Of a stretch of DNA of 33,662 nucleotides, positions 14,325 through 21,826 are shown one piece after another (position 1 is the stretch's first letter; each line of letters starts with the position of its first letter). The translations under genes were made by a program, and so were the position numbers. Under the pieces are notes generated by a model. That model did not search any database. It had not been told where the DNA came from and saw only the letters and a list, made by a program, of their open reading frames with translations. Origin of the DNA: Planctomycetes bacterium DG_23 (GTDB taxonomy: Bacteria > Planctomycetota > DG-23); the NCBI GenBank assembly GCA_001302825.1, contig LIZR01000008.1, positions 1-33,662 on the forward strand. The letters are read 5' to 3'.

Positions 14325-15863
14325 CTACGCAATTTTTGGGGCCCTTACAGCGTAGTGTGCCGCGATGTTTCGAAGGATTGCGCTGTTGTATAGACGCCAT
14401 GCGCAAGAGGAAATATATTTCACCTCCCCAGTGGCAGGGTCCAGGAAAGTTGAGACTACGGGACATTGCGCAAGCCGTTCGGTTTGTAGGGTGGCATCGT
14501 CCTGCATAGGCATAACGAGGACTTCCATCACCCCCCGCAGTTCAGTGTGGCGCAGGATAACATCCCGAAGATTGCGGCCGAGGACGAACTCCACTCCAAG
14601 CAGGAAGGTGTGTAAGACCTTCAGGGGGCCTTTGCCCTTGAGAAGCGGCCCCATCTTTATGTGCCGAAGGAGAATGGGCATCAGTGGGGCCGTGCTGCGC
14701 AACCATGCCACCTTCTGCTCCCAGCGAGATTTCGGCGAGATTGTTCCTGATAGTCTTTCGCCCATAGCGTTTCTTTGAGGTGTTAATCGTTTCTCGGCTG
14801 TCAGAAGAGCGCGGGCTATCTCGGGCATAGAAGTGCGCAAATAGCGGCTTATAGGCACATAGCTCTTACCGTCGGACAGTAATATATAGAGGCTCTCGCA
14901 ATTAGGATGTCTTACGCCGGCTGGCAAAGGCCTCATCCTCAGACAGCGCATTACTGTGGGAATCTGGCTGAGGAAGTCCACAGGAAGGAATTCGGCTGTG
15001 CTGTCAGGAAAAGATTCTTCCACCAGAGACTCGACATCTTCCGTGTTGATGCGCTCAGGCGCGAAATCGAACTTTGTGATATCCCAGATATGGGCCAGGG
15101 GGAAAAGATAAAGTCCCCGGATGTAGTGACGGCGTTCGTGGCAGAACTGAAGCAGTTCGGGGAGTTCGTGGTCGTTTAAGCCTTTGGCGATTAATGTGGT
15201 GAGGATTACATTTGCGCCGCCTATCCGGTCAAGGTTCTCCAGGGCCTTTTGCTTGAGTTGCAGGGCCCTGGCATTGCCTCGAAGCAGGCGATAGGTTTCC
15301 GGGTTAGAGCCGTCGTATGAGAACAGAATGGTCACGCCGGATTCGATCAGTTTTCGGCAATATGCTTCGTTCGCCAATTTCAAACCGTTGGTTACAACTC
15401 GTGTGGCGTAACCATAGGATTTTGAGAGTTTGATGATATCGAAAAGGTCACTACGCAGTGTGGGCTCGCCGCCGGAAATATCCACATAAGGTCGGGGGTC
15501 ATACTCAGCGAAGTGCTTGAATATCCTGTCAAAATATTCTATGGGCGGTTGGAAAACAAACCCCATGCTGGAAATGCTCTCAAGACAAATGGGGCAGTTC
15601 AAATTGCATCGGTTAGTAACATCTATGAGGATGACCTTGGGTCTTTGTCTGTGTTCGCAGTGCCGGAAGTCGAGACGGCAGTCCTGGGAGTGGTTGGTGG
15701 CGGCCAGGCTATGCTTTGTTGTGTAGCGCCTGGCGTGGGAGGAAATGAGAGTCTCTGTGAGTCCGCAGGAAGGACAATTCTTCACCAGAAATACCTTGCC
15801 CTCGCGTTGCACAGCCTTTGCGGCTACCAGACTATGGCAAGACTCGCAGAATGAACGGTTCAT
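14325..15863 (-). CDS. Radical SAM protein of the Tes/MJ0619 family
   Basis: This protein (512 aa) has three cysteine regions in the order typical of archaeal tetraether lipid synthase (Tes) and the pterin methylase MJ0619. First, an N-terminal zinc-ribbon-like part, C6-x2-C9 and C30-x2-C33 (CPSC). Second, C62 and C69 in DCRLDFRHCEHRQ, which resembles the family's second cluster region but has Phe where another Cys is expected, followed by the radical SAM motif CNLNCPIC (C86, C90, C93) and SGGEPTLR. Third, a C-terminal MPMQDDATLQTERLAQC...SCAW region matching the family's final cluster region. Tes joins lipid chains through C-C bonds; MJ0619 methylates a pterin. The bacterial substrate cannot be read. 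The ribosome binding site is weak. The gene lies between two duplicated GNAT genes and may have its own regulation. Confidence 0.85.
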   Translation of the reverse strand: MNRSFCESCHSLVAAKAVQREGKVFLVKNCPSCGLTETLISSHARRYTTKHSLAATNHSQDCRLDFRHCEHRQRPKVILIDVTNRCNLNCPICLESISSMGFVFQPPIEYFDRIFKHFAEYDPRPYVDISGGEPTLRSDLFDIIKLSKSYGYATRVVTNGLKLANEAYCRKLIESGVTILFSYDGSNPETYRLLRGNARALQLKQKALENLDRIGGANVILTTLIAKGLNDHELPELLQFCHERRHYIRGLYLFPLAHIWDITKFDFAPERINTEDVESLVEESFPDSTAEFLPVDFLSQIPTVMRCLRMRPLPAGVRHPNCESLYILLSDGKSYVPISRYLRTSMPEIARALLTAEKRLTPQRNAMGERLSGTISPKSRWEQKVAWLRSTAPLMPILLRHIKMGPLLKGKGPLKVLHTFLLGVEFVLGRNLRDVILRHTELRGVMEVLVMPMQDDATLQTERLAQCPVVSTFLDPATGEVKYISSCAWRLYNSAILRNIAAHYAVRAPKIA

Positions 15864-15942
15864 TTTTGTATATCCCAGACACTTCAGACTTCATATTGAT
15901 TCATCCGGCAAAATAAATTAAAATTACAGCAAGAAAAAGGCG

Positions 15943-16184
15943 ACTTTTCAAGAGCAAAAATTATTCTTTCAAATGGCAACAGAATAAAATTTGTCAACTG
16001 TGCCTTTTTTGAAACGAGGAGTCTTGAAATTTTGCCGGAAGGAGGTCCTCCCGGGACTGATTATGAAAAAATTAATACCAACTTGACTCGCCGTTATTGC
16101 TGTATATTCTTTGTTGTGAAGACCGCACAGGTATTCGCTGGCGACACAAATTGAATTTTCTCCCTGGAGAAATAAGGCCAGGAA
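15943..16184 (+). repeat. Duplicated upstream region, copy 2 (with GNAT gene 2)
   Basis: Counterpart of 13412-13655. The inverted repeat is GGAGG-T-CCTCC (16041-16051), changed from copy 1 in ways that keep pairing. The block CTGATTATGAAAA.ATTAATACC and the -35 box are conserved. No ORF is seen in it. The left part also has to hold the promoter of the divergent radical SAM gene, for which I see no clear boxes. Confidence 0.85.
16083..16110 (+). promoter_or_regulatory. Putative promoter of GNAT gene 2
   Basis: TTGACT (16083-16088), 16-nt spacer, TATTCT (16105-16110). The -10 is better than in copy 1, and the spacing is one base shorter, so the two paralogs may be expressed at different strengths. 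Confidence 0.5.
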
Positions 16185-16883
16185 ATGCTTAATCCCGGCG
16201 AAATTATTGAATATGTTAAGGCGTGCGGTTTGTGGAATTTACTTAAAGCGAACATAGGGAAATATATATTCCTGCATACCAGGCGCATTGTTTCAATTAT
16301 CACCTATAAAGATCCCCTCCCGGAGCCGAAAGCCTACCAGAAATTGCTTGCAGCCATTACTATCCGCAAAGGGACTCTCGCTGATGCCCGAGACCTTAAT
16401 CGGATGATGAAAAAGCACCACTTGTGGCGCAGTGTGGGTGAACTGCGCCAGTGGATTGAGAAGGGTCGTTTTTTGTTTGTTGCTGTTCACAAAGGCGAGA
16501 TTATCGGCTATGTCTGTGTTTGCCGCGAGATTCCTTCAAGACATTCAATTTTTGGAAAGGCCATTAGGTTGAAGCCGGATGATGCTTACGGGGTGCACGC
16601 CTTTGTGGTGCCGGAGTACCGGGGCAAAATGGTTTATAGCACCTTGGGATTGAAAATGGGTAGGGATTTGCGAGCCGCGGGAATTAAGCGCTTGGTGGTT
16701 ACACTTGACCCCCTCAACTTCTCCGTCCGAACTGCCAACCGAAGACGGGGTATGAGAGAAGTCGCAGAGATAGAAATCCTGAAGGTTCTTTTTTTCACTC
16801 GCACCAAGGTCCTCTGGGTGAAACCGGAAGCAGTTGACCTTTTTGTCGGAAAAGTTGGTATCGAGGCGGCAAGTGAAAACTGA
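16185..16883 (+). CDS. GNAT family N-acetyltransferase, paralog 2
   Basis: This protein (232 aa) is a paralog of the gene at 13656 across its whole length, including the N-terminal tail (PGEIIEYVKACGLWNLLK) and the GNAT core (ITIRKGTLADARDLNRMM, VPEYRGKMVYSTL). It has an extra C-terminal tail of about 25 residues (VKPEAVDLFVGKVG). A 46-nt block within the gene is identical to paralog 1, although flanking codons have diverged. The start ATG has CCAGGAA upstream. It is divergent from the Tes-like gene. The function, likely acetyl transfer to an unknown amine, is inferred from the fold only. Confidence 0.88.
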   Translation: MLNPGEIIEYVKACGLWNLLKANIGKYIFLHTRRIVSIITYKDPLPEPKAYQKLLAAITIRKGTLADARDLNRMMKKHHLWRSVGELRQWIEKGRFLFVAVHKGEIIGYVCVCREIPSRHSIFGKAIRLKPDDAYGVHAFVVPEYRGKMVYSTLGLKMGRDLRAAGIKRLVVTLDPLNFSVRTANRRRGMREVAEIEILKVLFFTRTKVLWVKPEAVDLFVGKVGIEAASEN

Positions 16884-16956
16884 ATGTGGATTTAATGCCG
16901 AGAGTTTTCGGGAAAGAAGTGTTTAGTTAGCGAGACTTCCGTAATGCAATTCGAAG

Positions 16957-17033
16957 TGGTGGGCGATAGTGGATTTGAACCACTGACCTCTTGCTTGTAA
17001 GGCAAGCGCTCTCCCAGCCTGAGCTAATCGCCC
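16957..17033 (-). tRNA. tRNA-Val (anticodon UAC)
   Basis: On the minus strand, GGGCGAT pairs with ATCGCCC as acceptor stem. The D arm is GCTC..GAGC, the anticodon arm is CTTGC-CTTACAA-GCAAG (anticodon TAC), and the T arm is AGTGG-TTCAAAT-CCACT. The discriminator is A and CCA is encoded (16957-16959), unlike tRNA-Gly in this window. It lies downstream of the URO-D-like gene on the same strand. Confidence 0.97.
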
Positions 17034-17040
17034 CAAAATG

Positions 17041-17072
17041 TCGCACGACGCAGGTCTCAAGTCGTCCGTCGT
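17041..17072. repeat. Intergenic GACG-rich repeat, related to 21706-21820
   Basis: The stretch starting TCGCACGACGCAGGT shares CACGACGCA (17044-17052) and its GACG/CGTC-rich character with the element between queE and argS (21706-21714). It sits in the 133-nt gap between tRNA-Val and the URO-D-like gene. The rest of that gap holds no ORF. Confidence 0.45.
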
Positions 17073-17166
17073 ATATATCATAATCGGAGGGGATTATTTT
17101 ACAAGCAAATTTTTCTGCCCGCATCTTTGCGCGTGTGGCGGCAACCTCCGGCGGAAAAGCACTTCT

Positions 17167-18315
17167 TTAATATCTTCCATATTCTTTTGCCGTATTATAC
17201 ATAACCTGAAGATGCTCCAGGGGCGTTCTGGGAGCGAGATTATTGGCCTCACGCAGGACAAATTTTCCGCCCTGCATCACTCCGCTTCTTAAAATGCGTA
17301 CCACCTCCCGGCGGATGGCTTCGGGCGGGCCCTGGCGCAGAAGTTCTATATGCGGGCCGCCGTTGAGGCGCACTTCGGGCCCCAGCTCCCGCCGCATCTC
17401 ACCAAGGTCTATGGGAAATCCGGTGTCAAATGAATACACATTTAATTCATCGCGGATGGTCTTAAAATGCCGCGAAGCATCGCCACAGAGATGAATGGAG
17501 TGCGGGCCCTTTCCCGCCAAAGCCTGGATTAAGCGCTTATGACAAGGAAGCACGAACTCTTTATATTGCCCAAGAGAGATAAGTTGGACGCTGTCATCGG
17601 CGAGGCCGAAGGATTCGCTCCTTTCCGGCTTGCCCAGAAACTTCCTCCAGGCCCGGATGCGCACGATGATGGCCTCGGTGAGAAAGGAAAGGAGTTTGTG
17701 CACATAATTCGGATCCAGGTAGAGGTCCATACAGAGATTGGTGGCCCCCCGCAGACTGGCGGCCAGGGTGAAGGGGCCATCGGTTCCGCTTGTGGCTCCC
17801 ACGGCCTTAATGGGAAGGCCTTTATAAGTGAAATCCTTCTTCCGCTCGTTCATATATTCAAAGAATTCCATTTGTGTGCGCATAGAGCCGGCATAAAGCG
17901 GGTCCGGAATGCCCCGGTCGAAAAGGAGATTTTTCTTATTATCCGAGAGAATGGGCAGGATGTCCGGAACCTCTCCTTTGCGAAATTGCAACGGACAGCC
18001 GAGCCAGGAGGCCTCATAGTAATTCTGTAGGTCAACGCTGACCGACCAGCCATCCTGGGGAAGGCCCATCTCCTGGTCCTGTGGGAGATTGTGGCGCACC
18101 CAATCCTTGAATTCCACCTGGCTGCGAAGCATAACCTGGGGGTCGGTGGAGTAGGTCTGAAAATCTATGTCTCGCCTATTGATTTTCGGGTCCAGGATGA
18201 GAAAACGTGGATTTACGCCGAGCGTAACCGGCACGCGTATGGGCCTTCCAGCGCGGAAGGCCTCCCAGACAACTTTGACCTCTTCATTATGTGCTTTGAA
18301 ATTGTTCTCAGACAC
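17167..18315 (-). CDS. Uroporphyrinogen decarboxylase (URO-D) family protein, methyltransferase-like
   Basis: This protein (382 aa) belongs to the URO-D superfamily but is probably not HemE, as the HemE N-terminal PVWFMRQAGR-like motif is absent. The C-terminal HLCGDASRHF gives the H-x-C pattern seen in corrinoid-dependent methyltransferases such as MtaA and CmuA, where it binds zinc to activate a thiol. The region FGLADDSVQLISLGQYKEFVLP and the ending EHLQVMYNTAKEYG are typical of URO-D-like methyltransferases. No corrinoid protein gene lies nearby, so the partner is unknown. The start is GTG, 2 nt after the pgeF stop, which implies coupling. Confidence 0.85.
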   Translation of the reverse strand: MSENNFKAHNEEVKVVWEAFRAGRPIRVPVTLGVNPRFLILDPKINRRDIDFQTYSTDPQVMLRSQVEFKDWVRHNLPQDQEMGLPQDGWSVSVDLQNYYEASWLGCPLQFRKGEVPDILPILSDNKKNLLFDRGIPDPLYAGSMRTQMEFFEYMNERKKDFTYKGLPIKAVGATSGTDGPFTLAASLRGATNLCMDLYLDPNYVHKLLSFLTEAIIVRIRAWRKFLGKPERSESFGLADDSVQLISLGQYKEFVLPCHKRLIQALAGKGPHSIHLCGDASRHFKTIRDELNVYSFDTGFPIDLGEMRRELGPEVRLNGGPHIELLRQGPPEAIRREVVRILRSGVMQGGKFVLREANNLAPRTPLEHLQVMYNTAKEYGRY

Positions 18316-18317
18316 AG

Positions 18318-19154
18318 TTATTCCCGAAGTGCAGCCAGTAGACCGAAGCGGCCAGTTACTCCCCCTGAGCGGCGATAAGAGTAAAAGAAGCGGTGATTAC
18401 AGGCCGTACAGACTCTTGGATTATAGATATTTTGAGGGAGAAGACCCACGGATAATAATTGGGCTTCGCTCGCCTGCCAGAGGTCAAAAAAGAGCCGTCC
18501 CTGGCGTCGGATGAAAAATTTGGAGGCATAAAAATCGCTTTTTTCCCAGGCCCGGGCAAAGTCCTCTCCAACCTCATAGCAGCAAGGGCCGATGGAGGGC
18601 GAAATCCCGGCAAGAATTCTTTCCCGCCGCGAGCCGAAGGCCGCTTCCCAAGTTTGCAGTGTCTTGAGGATAATTCCCTCAAGAAGGCCTCGCCAGGAGG
18701 CGTGAATGAGGGCGATAGCGGGGATGGCCTCGTCATAAAGCAGAATAAGGGGACAATCCGCACCCAGAAGCAAGGGCACTGGGCCGCAAGTTCTGGTTAT
18801 GAGGGCATCGACGCCGGAGACGGCCCTGGGCGGGCGTTGGGCTGCGCAGTCCTGAACGGGCAGGACGGCCACTTCAGCCTTATGAACCTGCTGGGACTGG
18901 ACGAGCCTTTCCTCGTCTAAACTTAGAGCCCTGACCAGGCGCCGTCTATTTTCTTCAACATTCTTGGGTTCATCGCCAACTTTATAAGAAAGATTGAGCG
19001 AGCGATAAGCCGCGCGACTCACACCGCCCTGGCGCGTCGAGATGCCGTGGATTAGTCCTTTTTTATTCGAAAAGAGTGGGAATTTGTAGATCGAAAGGTT
19101 CTTTGTTTCTAAGTGATGGAGTCCAGAGAAAACAGAAGGTTCAGTTTTTCGCAA
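18318..19154 (-). CDS. pgeF: Multicopper polyphenol oxidase/PgeF (YfiH) family
   Basis: This is a YfiH/PgeF family protein (278 aa), shown in other bacteria to act as a purine nucleoside phosphorylase/adenosine deaminase or to prevent mis-incorporation during peptidoglycan synthesis. The zinc/catalytic residues are H91 in QVHKAEV, C134 in GADCPLIL and H151 in HASWRG. GISTRQGGVS and GPCCYEVGED are also characteristic. The start is a TTG at 19154 with AGAGG about 8 nt upstream; the first 20 residues are atypical, so a later start is possible. It lies 25 nt downstream of the alcohol dehydrogenase gene and is coupled to the URO-D-like gene. Confidence 0.92.
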   Translation of the reverse strand: MRKTEPSVFSGLHHLETKNLSIYKFPLFSNKKGLIHGISTRQGGVSRAAYRSLNLSYKVGDEPKNVEENRRRLVRALSLDEERLVQSQQVHKAEVAVLPVQDCAAQRPPRAVSGVDALITRTCGPVPLLLGADCPLILLYDEAIPAIALIHASWRGLLEGIILKTLQTWEAAFGSRRERILAGISPSIGPCCYEVGEDFARAWEKSDFYASKFFIRRQGRLFFDLWQASEAQLLSVGLLPQNIYNPRVCTACNHRFFYSYRRSGGVTGRFGLLAALRE

Positions 19155-19179
19155 GCTTTATGCCTCTAAAGATAAATTT

Positions 19180-20136
19180 TCACGCAGGTTTCAGGAGGAC
19201 CTTGATGCTATCGCTCTCGTGGGCACGGTTTATGGCCTTTTGCGCTTCATCCAGGGGGAAGATATCTGTGATTAAAGGTTTTACGGTCACCTGGCCTTTT
19301 TCAAGGGCAGCCAACGCCATATCCATAGGGCCGCAGCGAGAGCCAACGATGGTCACTTCGTTTATTACAATGGGTGCAAGATGAGCCAGGGTTTTTTCAG
19401 CCAGCGTGGTCTTGAGCACGATTATGCCCCGGGGCTTTACCAGGTCCAGGGCCATAGATATGCCCCCAGGCGAGCCGGTACATTCCACCACCATATCGAA
19501 TTTGGCCTTGGGGATTTCACTCATCAAGGCGGTGGAGATGGCGCGCTTCTGGAGGATGCCCAGTTTATGAGGGTGTTTGCCCACGGCCAGAAGCCGGCAG
19601 CCGGTGCGGTCGAGTACCTGGGCCATAAGCAGACCAAGTTTACCATCCCCGAGGATGACCACATCCTCTCCCGGCCCGATAGAGGTCTGCCGCAGTATCT
19701 GGCAGCAGGCGGCAAGTGGTTCGGCAAAGACGGCGGTTTCGTTGTCTATTTTTTCAGGAATTATGTGTAGATTTTTCTCGGGCAGGGTGAAATACTCTGC
19801 AAAGGAGCCGTCGCGCTCTTTTATCCCCAACACGGTGCGGTCCGGGCAATGATACCGAAGTCCCGCCCGACAGTATCCGCAGCGGCCGCAAGAGCAGTTT
19901 ATTTCGCCCACTACCCGTTTGCCCAACCATTCCTTGTTCTCGCAATAGGTAACTTCACCTACGAATTCGTGGCCCAGCACGCCCTGGAAATCCATATACC
20001 CTTTGGCAATCTCCAGGTCCGTGCGGCATATCCCTGATACAATCATCTTTATCAAGGCTTCGCCTGAAGGACGCCGCGGTCGGGGATAATCCGGCTCAAA
20101 CTTCACGGATTTCCCGTCGTAGACTATGGCTTTCAT
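19180..20136 (-). CDS. Zinc-dependent alcohol dehydrogenase family (MDR) protein
   Basis: This medium-chain dehydrogenase/reductase (318 aa) is a little shorter than the usual 340-350 aa. The catalytic zinc ligands lie in GICRTDLEI and LGHEFVGEV. The structural zinc lobe reads CSCGRCGYCRAGLRYHC, with four cysteines spaced 2-2-7. The Rossmann motif appears as ILGDGKLGLLMAQ, and the second half runs to a normal C-terminus. It would oxidise or reduce an alcohol or polyol with NAD(P). The start ATG has AGGGAAG upstream. It is 161 nt downstream of queC and 25 nt upstream of pgeF, all minus strand. The substrate is unknown. Confidence 0.92.
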   Translation of the reverse strand: MKAIVYDGKSVKFEPDYPRPRRPSGEALIKMIVSGICRTDLEIAKGYMDFQGVLGHEFVGEVTYCENKEWLGKRVVGEINCSCGRCGYCRAGLRYHCPDRTVLGIKERDGSFAEYFTLPEKNLHIIPEKIDNETAVFAEPLAACCQILRQTSIGPGEDVVILGDGKLGLLMAQVLDRTGCRLLAVGKHPHKLGILQKRAISTALMSEIPKAKFDMVVECTGSPGGISMALDLVKPRGIIVLKTTLAEKTLAHLAPIVINEVTIVGSRCGPMDMALAALEKGQVTVKPLITDIFPLDEAQKAINRAHESDSIKVLLKPA

Positions 20137-20297
20137 CTTTGCTTCCCTGGCCTTAAAGGGCCTTTATCTTAATTTTGGGCCGTCAAAGGTGGCTTCTCAG
20201 AGAATGAAGGGAGGATAAGCACACTTAATAATTTACGGATAATGGCAGCCCAGGCATCCTCAGACAAGACCCCATCAGGATTAAGGAAACATAGATT

Positions 20298-21005
20298 TTA
20301 CGATATTTTAACCTCCTTAGCATAGGGAACAGGATCTTTTATACCGGCTTCGTTGAAGGCCTTAAGGCGTAAGCGACAACTTGAGCAGCGTCCGCAGGCA
20401 AGGTCTTGGTTCTGATAGCAGGACCAGGTGAGATGTAAAGGTGCACCGAGCTGGACGCCTTTCTTGATAATCTCGGCCTTACTGAGTCCGATGAGCGGAG
20501 TCACAATCTCAATCTCGGTTTCAGGCTTTGTGCCTACCTCTATGAGGCGGTTGAAGGCCTCAAAATATTGCCGGCGGCAGTCCGGATAGCCTGGGGCATC
20601 AACCGCGGAAGCGCCTATATAAATCTTCCCTGCGCCCAGGGCCTCTGCCCAACTCACGGCAACCGAAAGGAAGAGGGAGTTGCGAAAGGGGACATAAGTA
20701 GAGGGGATTTGACTCGTAGGCGATGAAGCGAGGAGGGCCTCTTCCAGGGGCAGGTTTTCATTGGTTAGACTCGAACCGCCGATTTCTTTCAGAAAATTTA
20801 GAGTCACGAAGAGGCGGTGGGAAATTCGATAAAATGAAGCGATGTCCTCTACCGCCCGCCGCTCGCGGGCCTCTGTGCGCTGTCCGTAACTGGCGTGAAG
20901 TAGGGCGATTTCCCTACTTTCCTTTTTGGCGATGGCTAAGGTCACACAGGAATCCAGCCCACCACTGGCCAGCACTACGGCTAATTGCACAGTGGATTTC
21001 TCCAT
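20298..21005 (-). CDS. queC: 7-cyano-7-deazaguanine synthase
   Basis: This enzyme converts 7-carboxy-7-deazaguanine to preQ0 with ATP and ammonia, for queuosine or related nucleosides. It has the PP-loop ATP motif SGGLDS (residues 14-19) and four zinc cysteines near the C-terminus (C196, C204, C207, C210; CGRCSSC). The length of 235 aa is normal. It lies 51 nt downstream of queE. QueD, which makes the QueE substrate, is not in the window. The ribosome binding site is weak (GGGGAAAG). Confidence 0.96.
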   Translation of the reverse strand: MEKSTVQLAVVLASGGLDSCVTLAIAKKESREIALLHASYGQRTEARERRAVEDIASFYRISHRLFVTLNFLKEIGGSSLTNENLPLEEALLASSPTSQIPSTYVPFRNSLFLSVAVSWAEALGAGKIYIGASAVDAPGYPDCRRQYFEAFNRLIEVGTKPETEIEIVTPLIGLSKAEIIKKGVQLGAPLHLTWSCYQNQDLACGRCSSCRLRLKAFNEAGIKDPVPYAKEVKIS

Positions 21006-21056
21006 AAAGACTTTCCCCGCCCCGGCATAGGCTGAGCGTCTAACGGAGCCCCCAGG

Positions 21057-21695
21057 CTAAACGCCTCTTTTATTCGACCCCCAAATGTATTTATGAAGTT
21101 GTAGTTGCAGTCGAACAGGTAAGCCGTCCTCAAGCAGCCACTGAGCCAACTCCCGAGGCTCTATTTCTCCATAAGCAGGAGCGAAAAGTATGTGCGCTTT
21201 ATTCAGGAGGTCAAGTTCTTTGATTTTTTCGCTCGCCCAATCATAATCTATTTTCTCGGCAATTACAAATTTTATCTGGTCTTTTTTGGCTAAATACGAG
21301 ATATTTTCCCAGCGCATCCTATCTGACATTCCGCTGGATGGGCATTTGAGGTCCATAATCTTCACCACCTCAGAGGGAAGACGGGACATATCCAGGCTGC
21401 CATTGGTCTCTATCAGCACCTGATATGCATTTGAAAGAAGGAGCTGAATTAAGGGATGAACTTCTTCCTGGAGCAAAGGCTCTCCGCCGGTTATCTCCAC
21501 CAGTTTGAGGTTGAATCTATCTATTTCTTTCGCCGCCTCCTCAGGGGCCATGGTCTGGCCCCGGGGGGCCTTCGCATAAGGGGTATCACACCAGCGGCAA
21601 TCAAGATTGCACCCGGCCAGGCGAATAAAAGCGCAAGGGAGCCCCTGAAAGGTGGATTCGCCTTGAATACTCTTAAAAACTTCTGAAACTATCAT
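21057..21695 (-). CDS. queE: 7-carboxy-7-deazaguanine synthase
   Basis: This radical SAM enzyme (212 aa) rearranges 6-carboxy-tetrahydropterin to 7-carboxy-7-deazaguanine, the step before QueC. The cluster motif is CNLDCRWC (C29, C33, C36), preceded by the family start SIQGES, and TGGEPLLQ binds SAM. The C-terminal LQLHKYIWG is typical of the family. It is paired with queC downstream. A GC-rich repeat element separates it from argS upstream. Confidence 0.96.
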   Translation of the reverse strand: MIVSEVFKSIQGESTFQGLPCAFIRLAGCNLDCRWCDTPYAKAPRGQTMAPEEAAKEIDRFNLKLVEITGGEPLLQEEVHPLIQLLLSNAYQVLIETNGSLDMSRLPSEVVKIMDLKCPSSGMSDRMRWENISYLAKKDQIKFVIAEKIDYDWASEKIKELDLLNKAHILFAPAYGEIEPRELAQWLLEDGLPVRLQLQLHKYIWGSNKRGV

Positions 21696-21705
21696 TGGAA
21701 CCTCT

Positions 21706-21820
21706 CACGACGCACGTCCGCCGACGCCCGCCGCAGGCGGGCGGGGCACCTGGGCGCCTCCGGCGCCCGACACACTTCTCACGACCCTCGACCTGAGACG
21801 GCCGACGTGGGACGTGCGAC
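21706..21820. repeat. GC-rich multi-hairpin intergenic element
   Basis: The gap between queE and argS is filled by nested inverted repeats. The outer arms are CGCACGTCC (21711-21719) and GGACGTGCG (21810-21818). Inside are two perfect hairpins: CGCCCGCC-GCA-GGCGGGCG (21725-21743) and GGGCGCC-TCC-GGCGCCC (21752-21768). It resembles REP-type intergenic elements. A related short stretch lies at 17041-17072. Confidence 0.75.
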
Positions 21821-21826
21821 GGCATA

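Noticed and set aside
16185-16883. Possible insertion sequence made by the two repeated segments around 13.4 and 15.9 kb
   Set aside because: The repeats are direct, coding and diverged, with no transposase or terminal inverted repeats; a gene duplication explains them.
17167-18315. HemE (true uroporphyrinogen decarboxylase)
   Set aside because: The HemE N-terminal motif is missing and the H-x-C pattern points to the methyltransferase-like branch.
21706-21820. CRISPR-like array
   Set aside because: The repeats are inverted and nested, not regularly spaced direct repeats, and there are no cas genes.
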